From DASXHY01 sp035552155 (GTDB lineage: Bacteria; Verrucomicrobiota; Verrucomicrobiia; Limisphaerales; DASXHY01): 64,000 bases of DNA. The position numbers and the translations under genes were made by a program. The stretch's first letter is position 1. Each line of letters opens with the position of its first letter. The stretch spans positions 186,001 through 250,000 of the forward strand of contig DASZLX010000028.1 in NCBI GenBank assembly GCA_035552155.1, given 5' to 3'. The notes below the pieces were generated by a model. That model made no database searches and was not told the origin of the DNA. It saw only the letters and a list, made by a program, of their open reading frames with translations. Positions 52,465 to 61,155 of the stretch are shown here, one piece after another.

Positions 52465-53574
52465 ATGAGTTTTGCCGAACCACTCGATTTGAAGCGCCTC
52501 AAAGTCCTGCCCCTCTCTCAGCGACGCAGCCTCAGCGCCATCGAAAAAATCCTCGTGGACCCGGCCAAAGCGCCCCCGCCCTGCCCTCCTGAAATCGAGC
52601 CGTTAATTGCCGATTGCGCCGAAAAAATCGCCGCCGCCCGCGCGCGCGACGCCAGCGTCATCCTCATGTACGGCGCGCACCTGATAAAAAACGGCGCGCA
52701 ACGCATCGTGGACGGATTACTCGAACGCGGTTGGATCACGCACCTTGCGACCAACGGCGCCGGCTCGATTCACGATTGGGAGCTTTCGTTCCTCGGTCGC
52801 ACGGAGGAAAGCGTGCGCGAAAACGTCGCCACCGGCACCTTTGGCACCTGGGATGAAACCAGCCGTTGCCTTCACCTCGCGCTACTCGCCGGCGCGCTGC
52901 GCGGCGAAGGCTATGGCCGCAGCCTCGGCCGATTCGTCGCCGAGAATGGCGTCAGTTTGCCCGACCCGGCCGCGCTGGAAAAAGCTTTGCGCGAGGCGCC
53001 AGCCCATCCCCTGTCGCCCGCGCGCGCCGAGCTCCTGCAAACCATGCTGGCGCAAAAGCTGGCCGGCGGCCGGATCGAAGTGAAACATCCCTGGAAAGAA
53101 ACCTGCCTGCTCGCCCAGGCGTTTCGCCGCGATATTGCGTTCACGGTTCATCCCGGCATCGGTTACGACATCATTGCCAACCATCCCATATTCAACGGCG
53201 CCGCCATCGGACGCGCGGCAGAAATGGATTTTCGCTTGCTCGGCGGCTCCATCGAGCGGCTCGACGGCGGCGTGGTATTGTCCGTCGGCTCAGCCATCAT
53301 GGCGCCGCAGGTGTTCGAGAAAAGCGTGAGTTGCGTCAACAATCTGCGGCTGCAAAACGGGCGAAAAATTCTCCATGAACACTCGATCTACGTCGTGGAC
53401 ATTCAGGACGGCGGCAATTGGGACTGGTCACGCGGCGAACCGCCCAAGGACAACCCGGCTTATTATTTGCGCTTTTGCAAAAGTTTTTCGCGCATGGGCG
53501 GCGAAATGAAATACGCCCAATGTGACAACGTGGCCTTTCTCACCCATCTCCTCGCCCGCGCCGATAAAGCCTGA
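52465..53574 (+). CDS. Conserved hypothetical protein, deoxyhypusine synthase-like fold suspected
   Basis: This 369-aa protein starts at ATG 52465 (MSFAEPLDLKRLKVLPLSQRRS). It has MYGAHLIKNGAQRIVDGLLERG, THLATNGAGSIHDWELSFLGRTEESV, GTFGTWDET and TVHPGIGYDIIANHP. The ATNGAGSIHD region and the overall Rossmann-like order recall the deoxyhypusine synthase superfamily, which uses NAD. Bacteria do not make hypusine, so a homospermidine-type or unknown reaction is possible. I cannot assign it firmly. Confidence 0.6.
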   Translation: MSFAEPLDLKRLKVLPLSQRRSLSAIEKILVDPAKAPPPCPPEIEPLIADCAEKIAAARARDASVILMYGAHLIKNGAQRIVDGLLERGWITHLATNGAGSIHDWELSFLGRTEESVRENVATGTFGTWDETSRCLHLALLAGALRGEGYGRSLGRFVAENGVSLPDPAALEKALREAPAHPLSPARAELLQTMLAQKLAGGRIEVKHPWKETCLLAQAFRRDIAFTVHPGIGYDIIANHPIFNGAAIGRAAEMDFRLLGGSIERLDGGVVLSVGSAIMAPQVFEKSVSCVNNLRLQNGRKILHEHSIYVVDIQDGGNWDWSRGEPPKDNPAYYLRFCKSFSRMGGEMKYAQCDNVAFLTHLLARADKA

Positions 53575-53590
53575 GTTTTCGTCTGGAAAT

Positions 53591-54373
53591 TCAGTTGAGC
53601 GGATCCACGTACTGCGCGTCCATGGCCCAATCGTAATCGCAAGCCATGTCCACCCGCTGGCAATGGCCGTCGGCGAAAGTCACATTACCACCCTTTTGAT
53701 GCCGCATCGTTATGGTGTCGCCATCGGGCTGGCCAATGTGAGGTTCCCAGCGACCATCCATCAGGAAGTTCGCGCTCTTCGTCGATTCCGGCGGATTTTC
53801 CGTCTTCCAGGCATCCGCCGCTTCCTCGGCCAGCATTATTTTGGTGCCCGGACGATGGACCTTGGTCAGCTTGAACGGATAAGGCCCCGTCCCATCGTGC
53901 CCGGAAGCCATGCCTCGATTGGCGGCCAGCGAATCAAGGGAGTAACTATAATTGTAACCCGGGCGGATATTGGCTCCCTTGTCCATCGGGCACAGGAAGA
54001 CTGAGCCATTCGTATTCGCCGTGCCGGCTCCCGTGGCGAGAACAATCGGGCTCATATTGATCGTGGCGGCCGTCCCGTCCGCCAGGAGCGGAGCGGGCTT
54101 GCGCCAATAAATCCAGTCCTCCGGAAAAAATCCTGCGCTCAAAGAAGCCCAACCGGGCATGTTGTCGTTGTTGTCGGGGCAATACATCTGGAATCCCAAC
54201 CCGAGTTGCTTGAGGTTGTTCAAGCACTGCGTCTGGGATGCCTTGGCTCTGCCTTCGGCCAGCGCCGGCAACAGCAACGCCGCCACAATCGCGATGATGG
54301 CAACGACAACCAAAAGTTCGATCAGCGTAAACGCCTGCCGGCACGAGCGGTGTTTCAGGGGTGCGGCTCGCAT
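53591..54373 (-). CDS. Prepilin-like protein with H-X-DG-type C-terminus
   Basis: This 260-aa protein starts at 54373. A basic leader ends CRQA, then FTLIELLVVVAIIAIVAALLLPAL, the type IV pilin/pseudopilin N-methylation motif (cleavage after A14, Glu at +5). The body has CLNNLKQLGLGFQMY and, near the C-terminus, GGNVTFADGHCQ, as in the DUF1559/H-X9-DG pseudopilin-like proteins expanded in Verrucomicrobiota and Planctomycetes. It is probably exported by a type II/IV pilus-like system and surface located. Confidence 0.85.
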   Translation of the reverse strand: MRAAPLKHRSCRQAFTLIELLVVVAIIAIVAALLLPALAEGRAKASQTQCLNNLKQLGLGFQMYCPDNNDNMPGWASLSAGFFPEDWIYWRKPAPLLADGTAATINMSPIVLATGAGTANTNGSVFLCPMDKGANIRPGYNYSYSLDSLAANRGMASGHDGTGPYPFKLTKVHRPGTKIMLAEEAADAWKTENPPESTKSANFLMDGRWEPHIGQPDGDTITMRHQKGGNVTFADGHCQRVDMACDYDWAMDAQYVDPLN

Positions 54374-54560
54374 AATAATCCGCCTGAAACACTGCCGCAG
54401 CCCGTTTTTTCGGTCAACGAACAAAGGGTTTCCGCACCCTGTGCGTACGACAGCACACCCGTTTTGCCGGATGTGGAGCGGTCGGAACGGCGCGCTTGCG
54501 CCGTCTGCGCCGCGTTCAGCAGCGCAACGTGAATAGCGCGGCGTCCTTACCAATTCGATC

Positions 54561-55649
54561 TCAGAGCTGTTTCATCGCGCTATCCAGCGCACCGTACAGC
54601 TGATTCATCGTCGCTTCCGTTTCATCGCCCATGTTCGAAATGCGGAACGTCGTGCCCTTGATTTTTCCATAACCCCCGTCAATCAGGAAGCCCTGGTCCT
54701 TGACCAGTTTTTGCAGCTTCGCCACGTCCACCGTCCGGCCGCCCGGCCTAGCGCCGTTGCTCACGCACGTCAGCGTCACCGATTCAAAACCCTTTTCCGG
54801 ATACAGCGTGAACCCGTGCTTCGCCGCCCAATCACGCGTCATCTGCGCTAGCTTCGCGTGCCGCGCGTAACGCGCCTCCAGGCCTTCGGCAAAAAAGTCC
54901 TCCAGCTTCGAGGCCAGCGCATACACGTGCCCGATGCTCGGCGTGCTCGGCGTCATGTTCTGTTCCGCGTTCTTCTGAAACTCGACGAAATCAAAATAAT
55001 ACCCCCGGTCCTTCATCGCCGCCGCCCGAGCCAGCGCCGCCGGCGAACAAACGAACACCGCCGCGCCCGGCGGCATCGCGAACGCCTTCTGCGTCCCCGC
55101 CAGCAACACGTCAATGCCCAGTTCGTCGAACTTCAACGGCACCGCCGTCATGGAACTCACCGCATCCACGACGAACATGACGTCGGGATATTTCTTCTTG
55201 AGCGCCGCGATTTCGTCCAGCGGGCTCATCACGCCGGTCGAAGTTTCGTTGTGAATGAGCGTCAGCACGTCGAACTGGCCGGTCGCCAGTTTTTTGTCCA
55301 CGTCCGCCGCGCGAATGGCCGAACCCCACGGCACCTGCAACGCCTCCGCTTCCTTCCCGCAACGTTTCGACACATCAAACCACTTATCCGAAAACGCGCC
55401 GCACATGCAGTTCAGCACCTTCCTGGAAACCAGATTCCGAATCGCGCCTTCCATCACGCCCCACGCCGAGGACGTGGAAATGTAAACCAGTTGTTTCGTG
55501 GACAGCAGCGTCTGCATCTGCGGCTGCATTTTCGCGTAAAGATCTTTGAACCCCTGCCCGCGGTGGCCAATCATCGACGAACAAAACGCGCGAAACGTCT
55601 TCTCGCTGACTTCGACCGGGCCCGGAATGTGCAATTTTACATGTGCCAT
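54561..55649 (-). CDS. Class V aminotransferase (alanine-glyoxylate / serine-pyruvate type)
   Basis: This 362-aa PLP enzyme starts at 55649 (MAHVKLHIPGPVEVSEKTFRAF). It has SMIGHRGQGFKDLY, YISTSSAWGVMEGAI, VDAVSSM (the Asp at 162 pairs with the pyridine N), LLAGTQKAFAMPPG (PLP lysine K188) and a C-terminal RISNMGDETEATM. Family members transfer amino groups between alanine or serine and glyoxylate or pyruvate; some act as phosphoserine aminotransferase. No serine pathway neighbour is seen, so the substrate is uncertain. Confidence 0.85.
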   Translation of the reverse strand: MAHVKLHIPGPVEVSEKTFRAFCSSMIGHRGQGFKDLYAKMQPQMQTLLSTKQLVYISTSSAWGVMEGAIRNLVSRKVLNCMCGAFSDKWFDVSKRCGKEAEALQVPWGSAIRAADVDKKLATGQFDVLTLIHNETSTGVMSPLDEIAALKKKYPDVMFVVDAVSSMTAVPLKFDELGIDVLLAGTQKAFAMPPGAAVFVCSPAALARAAAMKDRGYYFDFVEFQKNAEQNMTPSTPSIGHVYALASKLEDFFAEGLEARYARHAKLAQMTRDWAAKHGFTLYPEKGFESVTLTCVSNGARPGGRTVDVAKLQKLVKDQGFLIDGGYGKIKGTTFRISNMGDETEATMNQLYGALDSAMKQL

Positions 55650-55863
55650 AAAGAATTCATATTTCCTTACGCGCGCGCCAAACGCAAGAACGGGATTCTG
55701 GGAGCGCACGCATCCCGTTTTCGGCGTCTCGCCGAAAATATTCGTCAAACCATTTTATATTGGAGTGAAAAAATGATGTTTTAAAGTCATCCCCTCGCTC
55801 TTTTATTCCCCCGCTCCTTTGATTCGAATTGCCGACCGTCCCTCATTCCCTTCAAAATGCTTC

Positions 55864-57318
55864 ATGGCCACCACTCCTTTCGATCTGAAAGCCCGCGCGC
55901 ACCAGGCGATGCTCGACGCGGGATTTCGCCCGGATTTTTCCCAGGATATTTTTCGCGAACTGCAGGCCCTCGGCCAGGCGACGCCAAAAAACGCCGCCGC
56001 GCGCGATTTGCGCTCGCTCCTTTGGTCTTCCATCGACAACGATAACTCGCGCGATCTCGACCAGGTCGAATACGCGGAGAAACTTCCCGACGGCTCGATC
56101 CGGTTGCTCGTGGGAATCGCCGACGTGGACGCCTCCGTTCCCAAAGGCTCCGCCACGGACCTGCACGCGGCCGCGGAGGCGACTTCCGTTTACACCGGCG
56201 TCGCCACTTTTCCCATGCTCCCCGACGTGTTGTCCGCCGACCTCACCTCACTGCGGGACGCACAGGATCGCCATTCCATCGTCATTGAACTGCGGATCCT
56301 CGATTCCGGCGAAGTCACCAGCCATGATATTTATCCCGCCTGGCTGCAAAACCACGCCAAACTCGCCTATCATCCCACCGGCGCGTGGATGGAAGGACAC
56401 GGCCCGATGCCGCCGGCGATTGCCGCCGTGCCCGGAATGGAAGCGCAACTCCGCCTGCAACTGGACACCTCCGTTCGCCTACGCAATTTGCGCAAGAAAC
56501 AAGGCGCGCTCGCCTTCAGTTCCATCGAAGCCATGCCTGTTATGCAAAACGGCCAAATCCAAGACTTGGCTGTCACCCTGCACACCGTCGCGGCGGACAT
56601 CATCGAGAGCTTCATGGTGGCCGCGAACGTGGCCATGGCGCGTTATTTGCGCGAGAAAGGCGCGCTCTCCCTCCGACGCGTCGTGCGCACTCCCAAGCGA
56701 TGGGACGGCATCCAACTCATCGCGGCGAAGTTCGGCGTAAAACTGCCGGACACACCCGATCCGCGCGCCCTCTCAGATTTTCTCGCCCAACGCCAGGCCG
56801 CCGACCCCGCGCATTTTCCAGATCTCTCGCTCTCCATCGTGAAACTGCTCGGCCCCGGCGAATACATCGTCGAAACTCCCGGCGCGGAACACGAAGGCCA
56901 CTTCGGACTCGCCGTGCAGGACTACACCCATTCCACCGCTCCGAACCGCCGCTACGCGGATCTGGTAACGCAACGCTTGCTCAAAGCAATCTGCGCCAAC
57001 GCTCCCGGCCCTTATTCGGAAACGGAATTAAGCGCCATCGCCACCCATTGCACTGAGCGGGAAGACGCCGCCAAAAAAGTCGAGCGCCTCATGCGCAAAG
57101 TCGCCGCCGCCTGCCTCCTGAACCAGCACATCGGCGAAGTGTTCGACGGCGTCGTCACCGGCGCCTCCCCCAAAGGCACCTACGTTCGCCTGCTGAAAAA
57201 ACCGGCCGAAGGCCGCGTGATTCACGGAGCGCCGGGACTCAATGTCGGCGACTTCGTGCGGGTCAAACTGGTTTCCGTGAACATCAATCAGGGCTTTATT
57301 GATTTCGAACGGCAGTAA
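55864..57318 (+). CDS. RNB-domain exoribonuclease (RNase II/R-like)
   Basis: This 484-aa protein starts at ATG 55864. The RNB catalytic core begins SIDNDNSRDLDQVEYAE, with metal-binding aspartates around 58-66. It continues with LLVGIADVDASVPKGS, TSVYTGVATFPMLPD, FMVAANVAMARYL, HFGLAVQDYTHSTAPNRRYADLV and a short C-terminal S1-like segment (GTYVRLLKKPAEGRVIHG). N-terminal cold-shock domains are absent, so it is shorter than RNase R (about 800 aa). It degrades RNA 3' to 5'. Confidence 0.88.
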   Translation: MATTPFDLKARAHQAMLDAGFRPDFSQDIFRELQALGQATPKNAAARDLRSLLWSSIDNDNSRDLDQVEYAEKLPDGSIRLLVGIADVDASVPKGSATDLHAAAEATSVYTGVATFPMLPDVLSADLTSLRDAQDRHSIVIELRILDSGEVTSHDIYPAWLQNHAKLAYHPTGAWMEGHGPMPPAIAAVPGMEAQLRLQLDTSVRLRNLRKKQGALAFSSIEAMPVMQNGQIQDLAVTLHTVAADIIESFMVAANVAMARYLREKGALSLRRVVRTPKRWDGIQLIAAKFGVKLPDTPDPRALSDFLAQRQAADPAHFPDLSLSIVKLLGPGEYIVETPGAEHEGHFGLAVQDYTHSTAPNRRYADLVTQRLLKAICANAPGPYSETELSAIATHCTEREDAAKKVERLMRKVAAACLLNQHIGEVFDGVVTGASPKGTYVRLLKKPAEGRVIHGAPGLNVGDFVRVKLVSVNINQGFIDFERQ

Positions 57319-57407
57319 TCGCCATTGGAATGGCGCGGCCGAACTACAAAGGTCCGCTTGCTTTGTAATGGTTGAGATTGCACCTTCTGTTAACCTACGT
57401 TCAACCT

Positions 57408-58046
57408 ATGAAAAAACTTGGCATCGGCTGCGGTATCCTGGCGGCGCTGGGCATCCTCGTTCTCATCGTGGTCGTGATTGCCGGCGGCAGCTATAATCAT
57501 CTCGTTAAACTTTCCCAGGGCGTGGACAGCCAGTGGGCGCAGGTGCAAAATGTTTATCAACGCCGCGCCGACCTGATTCCCAATCTGGTGGCCACGGTTT
57601 CCGGCGCGGCCAATTTCGAGAAATCCACCCTCACCGAAATCACCGAGGCCCGCGCCTCAGTAGGCCAGGTTAAAGTGGATCCCAACGCGGCCCCCACTGA
57701 TCCCGCCAAGCTCGCCGAGTTTGACCGCGCCCAATCGCAACTCGGCTCCGCACTGTCCCGCTTGCTGGTCGTCTCGGAGCGCTATCCCAATCTCACGGCC
57801 ACCGCCAACTTCCGCGATTTGCAGGCGCAACTCGAAGGCACGGAAAACCGCATCAGCGTCGAGCGCCGCGATTTCAATCAGGCAGTTCAGGCCTACGACA
57901 CCGCCATCAAATCGTTTCCCGCCGTCCTCTACGCCCCCCCCTTTGGCTTTCACGAGAAGCCTTACTTCAACGCCACACCGGGAGCGGAAACTCCTCCCAA
58001 AGTTCAATTCGACGGCAGCACACCCCCCGCAACGAACAAGCCCTGA
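57408..58046 (+). CDS. lemA: LemA family protein
   Basis: This 212-aa protein starts at ATG 57408. An N-terminal membrane helix (about 5-27) is followed by the LemA helical bundle: YNHLVKLSQGVDSQWAQVQNVYQRRADLIPNLVATV, RLLVVSERYPNLTATANF, LEGTENRISVERRDFNQAV and FPAVLYAPPFGF. A Pro/Thr-rich tail ends it. LemA proteins are membrane-anchored with an exposed helical domain and often pair with TPM-domain proteins, as here: two follow with 3- and 2-bp gaps. Confidence 0.92.
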   Translation: MKKLGIGCGILAALGILVLIVVVIAGGSYNHLVKLSQGVDSQWAQVQNVYQRRADLIPNLVATVSGAANFEKSTLTEITEARASVGQVKVDPNAAPTDPAKLAEFDRAQSQLGSALSRLLVVSERYPNLTATANFRDLQAQLEGTENRISVERRDFNQAVQAYDTAIKSFPAVLYAPPFGFHEKPYFNATPGAETPPKVQFDGSTPPATNKP

Positions 58047-58049
58047 TTT

Positions 58050-58802
58050 GTGAAACGCTGCTGTTGGGCAATACTCCTCGTCGGTTTTTGGTTCAACTGC
58101 CTCGCGGCGGAAGTCATTCCGCCGAAGCCCGCGCAGTATTTCAACGACTACGCCCACGTGGTATCTCCCGACATTGCCGCCGGGTTGAACCAGAAGCTCG
58201 AGAATTTCGAGCGCGAAAGCTCCGATCAAATTCTCGTCGCGATTTTTCCAACGATGCAATCCGATTCCTCAATCGAGGATTACACCGTCCGCGTGGCGCG
58301 GGCATGGAAAGTGGGGCAGGCGAACACCAACAATGGCGCCGTCCTGTTCGTCTTCGTCCAGGACCACAAAATGTTTATCCAGGTCGGTTACGGCCTCGAA
58401 GCCGTATTGCCCGATGCGCTGTGCAAACGAATCATCGACGAACAAATTGCTCCCCGATTTAAGGCCGGCGATTTCAATGGCGGATTGACCGCCGGTGTCC
58501 AGGGCATCATCTCGGCCACCAAGGGTGAATACACTGGCAACGGCCAAACCGTGGCCGACCGTCGTGGCCGTTCTGGTTCGGCATGGAATCTAATAGTTGT
58601 CATAGCTATTGTGCTGTTGTTGTTTCTGAGGCTCGTCCGGGCCGCGAGATACGGCGCGAGAGGCTCCGGTTGGTGGTTGACCGGCGGCGGCATGGGCGGT
58701 TGGGGCAGCGGAGGTTCCTCCGGCGGTGGCGGCTTTTCGGGAGGCGGCTTTTCTGGCGGCGGTGGCAGCTTTGGCGGCGGCGGCGCGGGAGGGAGTTGGT
58801 AA
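58050..58802 (+). CDS. TPM domain membrane protein with Gly-rich tail (YgcG-like)
   Basis: This 250-aa protein has a GTG start at 58050, 3 bp after lemA. A signal peptide (1-19) precedes the TPM domain (about 28-150: YFNDYAHVVSP, DQILVAIFPTM, NNGAVLFVFVQDHKMFIQVGYGLEAVLPDAL). One transmembrane helix (about 178-195) and a C-terminal tail of GGGF/GGGS repeats follow. TPM proteins of the YgcG type act at the membrane, often with LemA; the molecular role is unclear. Confidence 0.9.
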   Translation: MKRCCWAILLVGFWFNCLAAEVIPPKPAQYFNDYAHVVSPDIAAGLNQKLENFERESSDQILVAIFPTMQSDSSIEDYTVRVARAWKVGQANTNNGAVLFVFVQDHKMFIQVGYGLEAVLPDALCKRIIDEQIAPRFKAGDFNGGLTAGVQGIISATKGEYTGNGQTVADRRGRSGSAWNLIVVIAIVLLLFLRLVRAARYGARGSGWWLTGGGMGGWGSGGSSGGGGFSGGGFSGGGGSFGGGGAGGSW

Positions 58803-58804
58803 TT

Positions 58805-59239
58805 ATGCACCCGCTAAAATTTAAGAAACACTTGCAAAACGATCGCATCGTCGCCGCGATTCGCGAGGCTGAACTGAAAACTTCCGCCGAAATCCGGGTG
58901 TTCATCAGCCGCAAACAAATCGACGACCCCGTGGCCGCAGCTCAGGCAGCGTTTGTCACGTTGGGAATGAATAAGACCAGGGCGCGCAACGGTGTGCTGA
59001 TTTTTGTGACCCCGCGCGCCCATAAATTTGCGATCATCGGTGATGAAGCCGTCCACGCAAAGTGCGGCGATGGATTCTGGCGGGAACTGGCCGCTTCCAT
59101 GGCGGATTACTTCCGCAAAGGCGAATTCACCGAGGGCCTCATTCACGGAGTCACCCGGGCCGGCCAGCTTTTGATCGAACATTTCCCCCGGCAACCCGAT
59201 GACCGCAACGAGTTACCCGACGAAATAGCTCACGATTAA
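58805..59239 (+). CDS. Second TPM-domain protein (cytoplasmic or peripheral)
   Basis: This 144-aa protein starts at ATG 58805, two bases after the previous stop. It is a TPM domain without signal peptide or membrane helix: AAIREAELKTSAEIRVFISRKQIDD, LGMNKTRARNGVLIFVTPRAHKFAIIGDEAVHAK, FTEGLIHGVTRAG. It ends in a polar tail. The lemA-TPM-TPM arrangement is a recurring bacterial three-gene operon, and this copy would be the soluble partner. Confidence 0.88.
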   Translation: MHPLKFKKHLQNDRIVAAIREAELKTSAEIRVFISRKQIDDPVAAAQAAFVTLGMNKTRARNGVLIFVTPRAHKFAIIGDEAVHAKCGDGFWRELAASMADYFRKGEFTEGLIHGVTRAGQLLIEHFPRQPDDRNELPDEIAHD

Positions 59240-59260
59240 AACTCGTGTCTTCGGCGACTT

Positions 59261-60274
59261 TTACCTCTTCACATATCCATTCGCCCGGAACCATTCCACC
59301 GCGTCCGCCAGCGCCTGCTTCGGCGGCGTCTGCGGCAGGCCCAATTCCCGAATCGCCTTCGCCGGGTTGAAAAACATCTTGTGCAACGCCATCCGCACCC
59401 CCGCCAGCGGCGCGCGCGGAGGCTTGCCCGTAAATTTCGATTTCAATTCATCCCCCATCGCCGCCAGCCACGCCACACCGTAGGGAATCTGAAACCGCGG
59501 TCCGCGCACACCCGTGATTTCCTCCAGCACAGCAAACGCCTGCTTCATCGTCCAATTCCCCTCCGCATTGCCCAGAATATAGCGCTCGCCCACCCGCCCC
59601 TTTTCCGCGGCCAGAATATGTCCCACCGCCACATCGCGCACGTGCACCCAATTCAAACCCGTATCCAAATAAGCCGGCATGTTGCGATTTAAAAAATCCA
59701 CGATCACCTGCCCCGTCGGCGTCGGCTTCACATCGCGCGGCCCGACCGGCGCACTAGGATTCACAATCACGACAGGTAACCCGTCCTTCGCCAATTTCCG
59801 CGCCACCTTTTCCGCCCGCCACTTTGAAATCTTGTAATGGTTCCCTTGGAATTTTGCCTCCGTGGTCGTGGCCGTTTCATCCGTGGGCGCAGTCGTTTGC
59901 CCGCGATACGTCGCCGGCACGCCCACACAACCCACCGTGCTCGTGTAAACAATGCGCGAACAACCCGCCTTGCCCGCGGCCTCCAGGACATTGCGCGTGC
60001 CCTCCACATTCGCCGCGTACATCGGCCGATAATCCCGCAGCCACAAATGATAACTTGCCGCCACGTGAAAACACCAATCGCAACCGGTCATCGCCCGGGC
60101 CAGCTTGTCGCCATCGCTGACATCGCCCACGACCCGCTCGAACTCCGCGCCCGCCAGTCCGCGCACATCACTCTCCGCGCGCAGCAACGCCTTCACGCGA
60201 TGCCCGCGCGCGGCCAATTCCTGCACAAGATTCGCGCCGATAAAACCCGAAGCGCCAGTGACGAAACAATTCAT
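59261..60274 (-). CDS. hpnA: Hopanoid-associated sugar epimerase HpnA-like (extended SDR)
   Basis: This 337-aa extended short-chain dehydrogenase has TGASGFIGANLVQELAARGH (NAD-binding), TSTVG and a YxxxK catalytic pair in HYKISKW. The stretch PSAPVGPRDVKPTPTGQVI is very characteristic of HpnA. LNWVHVRDVAVGHILAAEKG and RYILGNAEGN follow. HpnA is linked to hopanoid head-group modification. No squalene-hopene cyclase or other hpn gene is in the window, so the pathway link rests on sequence type. Confidence 0.82.
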   Translation of the reverse strand: MNCFVTGASGFIGANLVQELAARGHRVKALLRAESDVRGLAGAEFERVVGDVSDGDKLARAMTGCDWCFHVAASYHLWLRDYRPMYAANVEGTRNVLEAAGKAGCSRIVYTSTVGCVGVPATYRGQTTAPTDETATTTEAKFQGNHYKISKWRAEKVARKLAKDGLPVVIVNPSAPVGPRDVKPTPTGQVIVDFLNRNMPAYLDTGLNWVHVRDVAVGHILAAEKGRVGERYILGNAEGNWTMKQAFAVLEEITGVRGPRFQIPYGVAWLAAMGDELKSKFTGKPPRAPLAGVRMALHKMFFNPAKAIRELGLPQTPPKQALADAVEWFRANGYVKR

Positions 60275-60666
60275 GACCGTGAAGGGTTGAAAGTTAAAGA
60301 CCGCGAGTCAAAGAGTTTCTGCGCCCGCCGTTTCTCATGTAGCGGCGGTCTGTGACCGCCGCCAATTTCCGTCCCGATAGAACCGCGCGGCCCCATATTC
60401 CGTCCCGCGCATAAGCCTAAAACCCGGATCACCGGCAGCAATCCTGAAGGATTGTGTCCCAAAGCCCAGGGTTGCGAGGAACGAGCTACGTGGGAAACTG
60501 CCCGAATTTGTCAGTCTTTGGCCTACACCCGGAAAGGGCATTCATTATCCGAAAACCGGCCCGTTCGCGCAAATCCTTTTCGCTGCTTTTGCCAAACTAA
60601 ATTCACCCCAACTTTCCCGCGGACTCTTGACTTACCCATTGCCGTTGGAAACAATTCAATCGTTGT
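60275..60666. other. Intergenic region with small palindromes
   Basis: I see no gene. The hairpin at 60342-60362 is one repeat. The rest has scattered CG-rich strings and the likely promoter for the TPR gene at 60667. Confidence 0.5.
60342..60362. repeat. GCGGCGGTC/GACCGCCGC hairpin
   Basis: A perfect 9-bp stem (60342-60350 with 60354-60362) closes a TGT loop, preceded by GTA. It has the form of a small dispersed palindrome and no T run follows. Confidence 0.55.
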
Positions 60667-61083
60667 ATGCCGGAAAAGAGCAGTGCCAGGAAAAAAATGA
60701 AACGCCGCGAGTCGAAAGACCTCGATGTCAAAATACAGTTCATGGAAGGAATCGTACGGCGCGATCCCCAATACATCGAAGCCCTTCAACTTCTCGGCGA
60801 CCACTACACCCAGCGCGGAAAATATGAGGATGGCCTCAAGGTGGACGAGCAATTATCCCGCCTCGAACCCGGCAATCCCCTCGTTTTTTACAACCTCGCC
60901 TGCAGCTACTCGCTCATCGGCGAAGTCGACCAGGCCGCCACCGCTCTCGACAAGGCCCTCGCCCTGGGCTATCGCGATTTCAAATGGCTCGCCAAGGACC
61001 CGGACCTGCGCATCTTGCGCAAGCACCCGCTCTTCCGTGACATCGAAGCGAAAATCCGCAAGATGAACGTAAAGATCGCGTGA
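60667..61083 (+). CDS. TPR-like protein, 138 aa
   Basis: It begins MPEKSSARKKMKRRESKDLD, a basic start. Two or three TPR-like helical pairs follow (YIEALQLLGDHYTQRGKYEDGLKVDEQLSRLEPGN, YNLACSYSLIGEVDQAATALDKALALGY). The last part (WLAKDPDLRILRKHPLFRDIEAKI) is the usual closing segment of TPR proteins that end in DPDLxxLRxxPxF. It is cytoplasmic. mtnA starts 72 bp downstream. Confidence 0.8.
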   Translation: MPEKSSARKKMKRRESKDLDVKIQFMEGIVRRDPQYIEALQLLGDHYTQRGKYEDGLKVDEQLSRLEPGNPLVFYNLACSYSLIGEVDQAATALDKALALGYRDFKWLAKDPDLRILRKHPLFRDIEAKIRKMNVKIA

Positions 61084-61155
61084 GCCGGCCAGCCGAAGCT
61101 GATCCGCGGAAGCTCCTCCCGATTTAGCCGTTTAACGAATTACTCTTCAGCCCAC

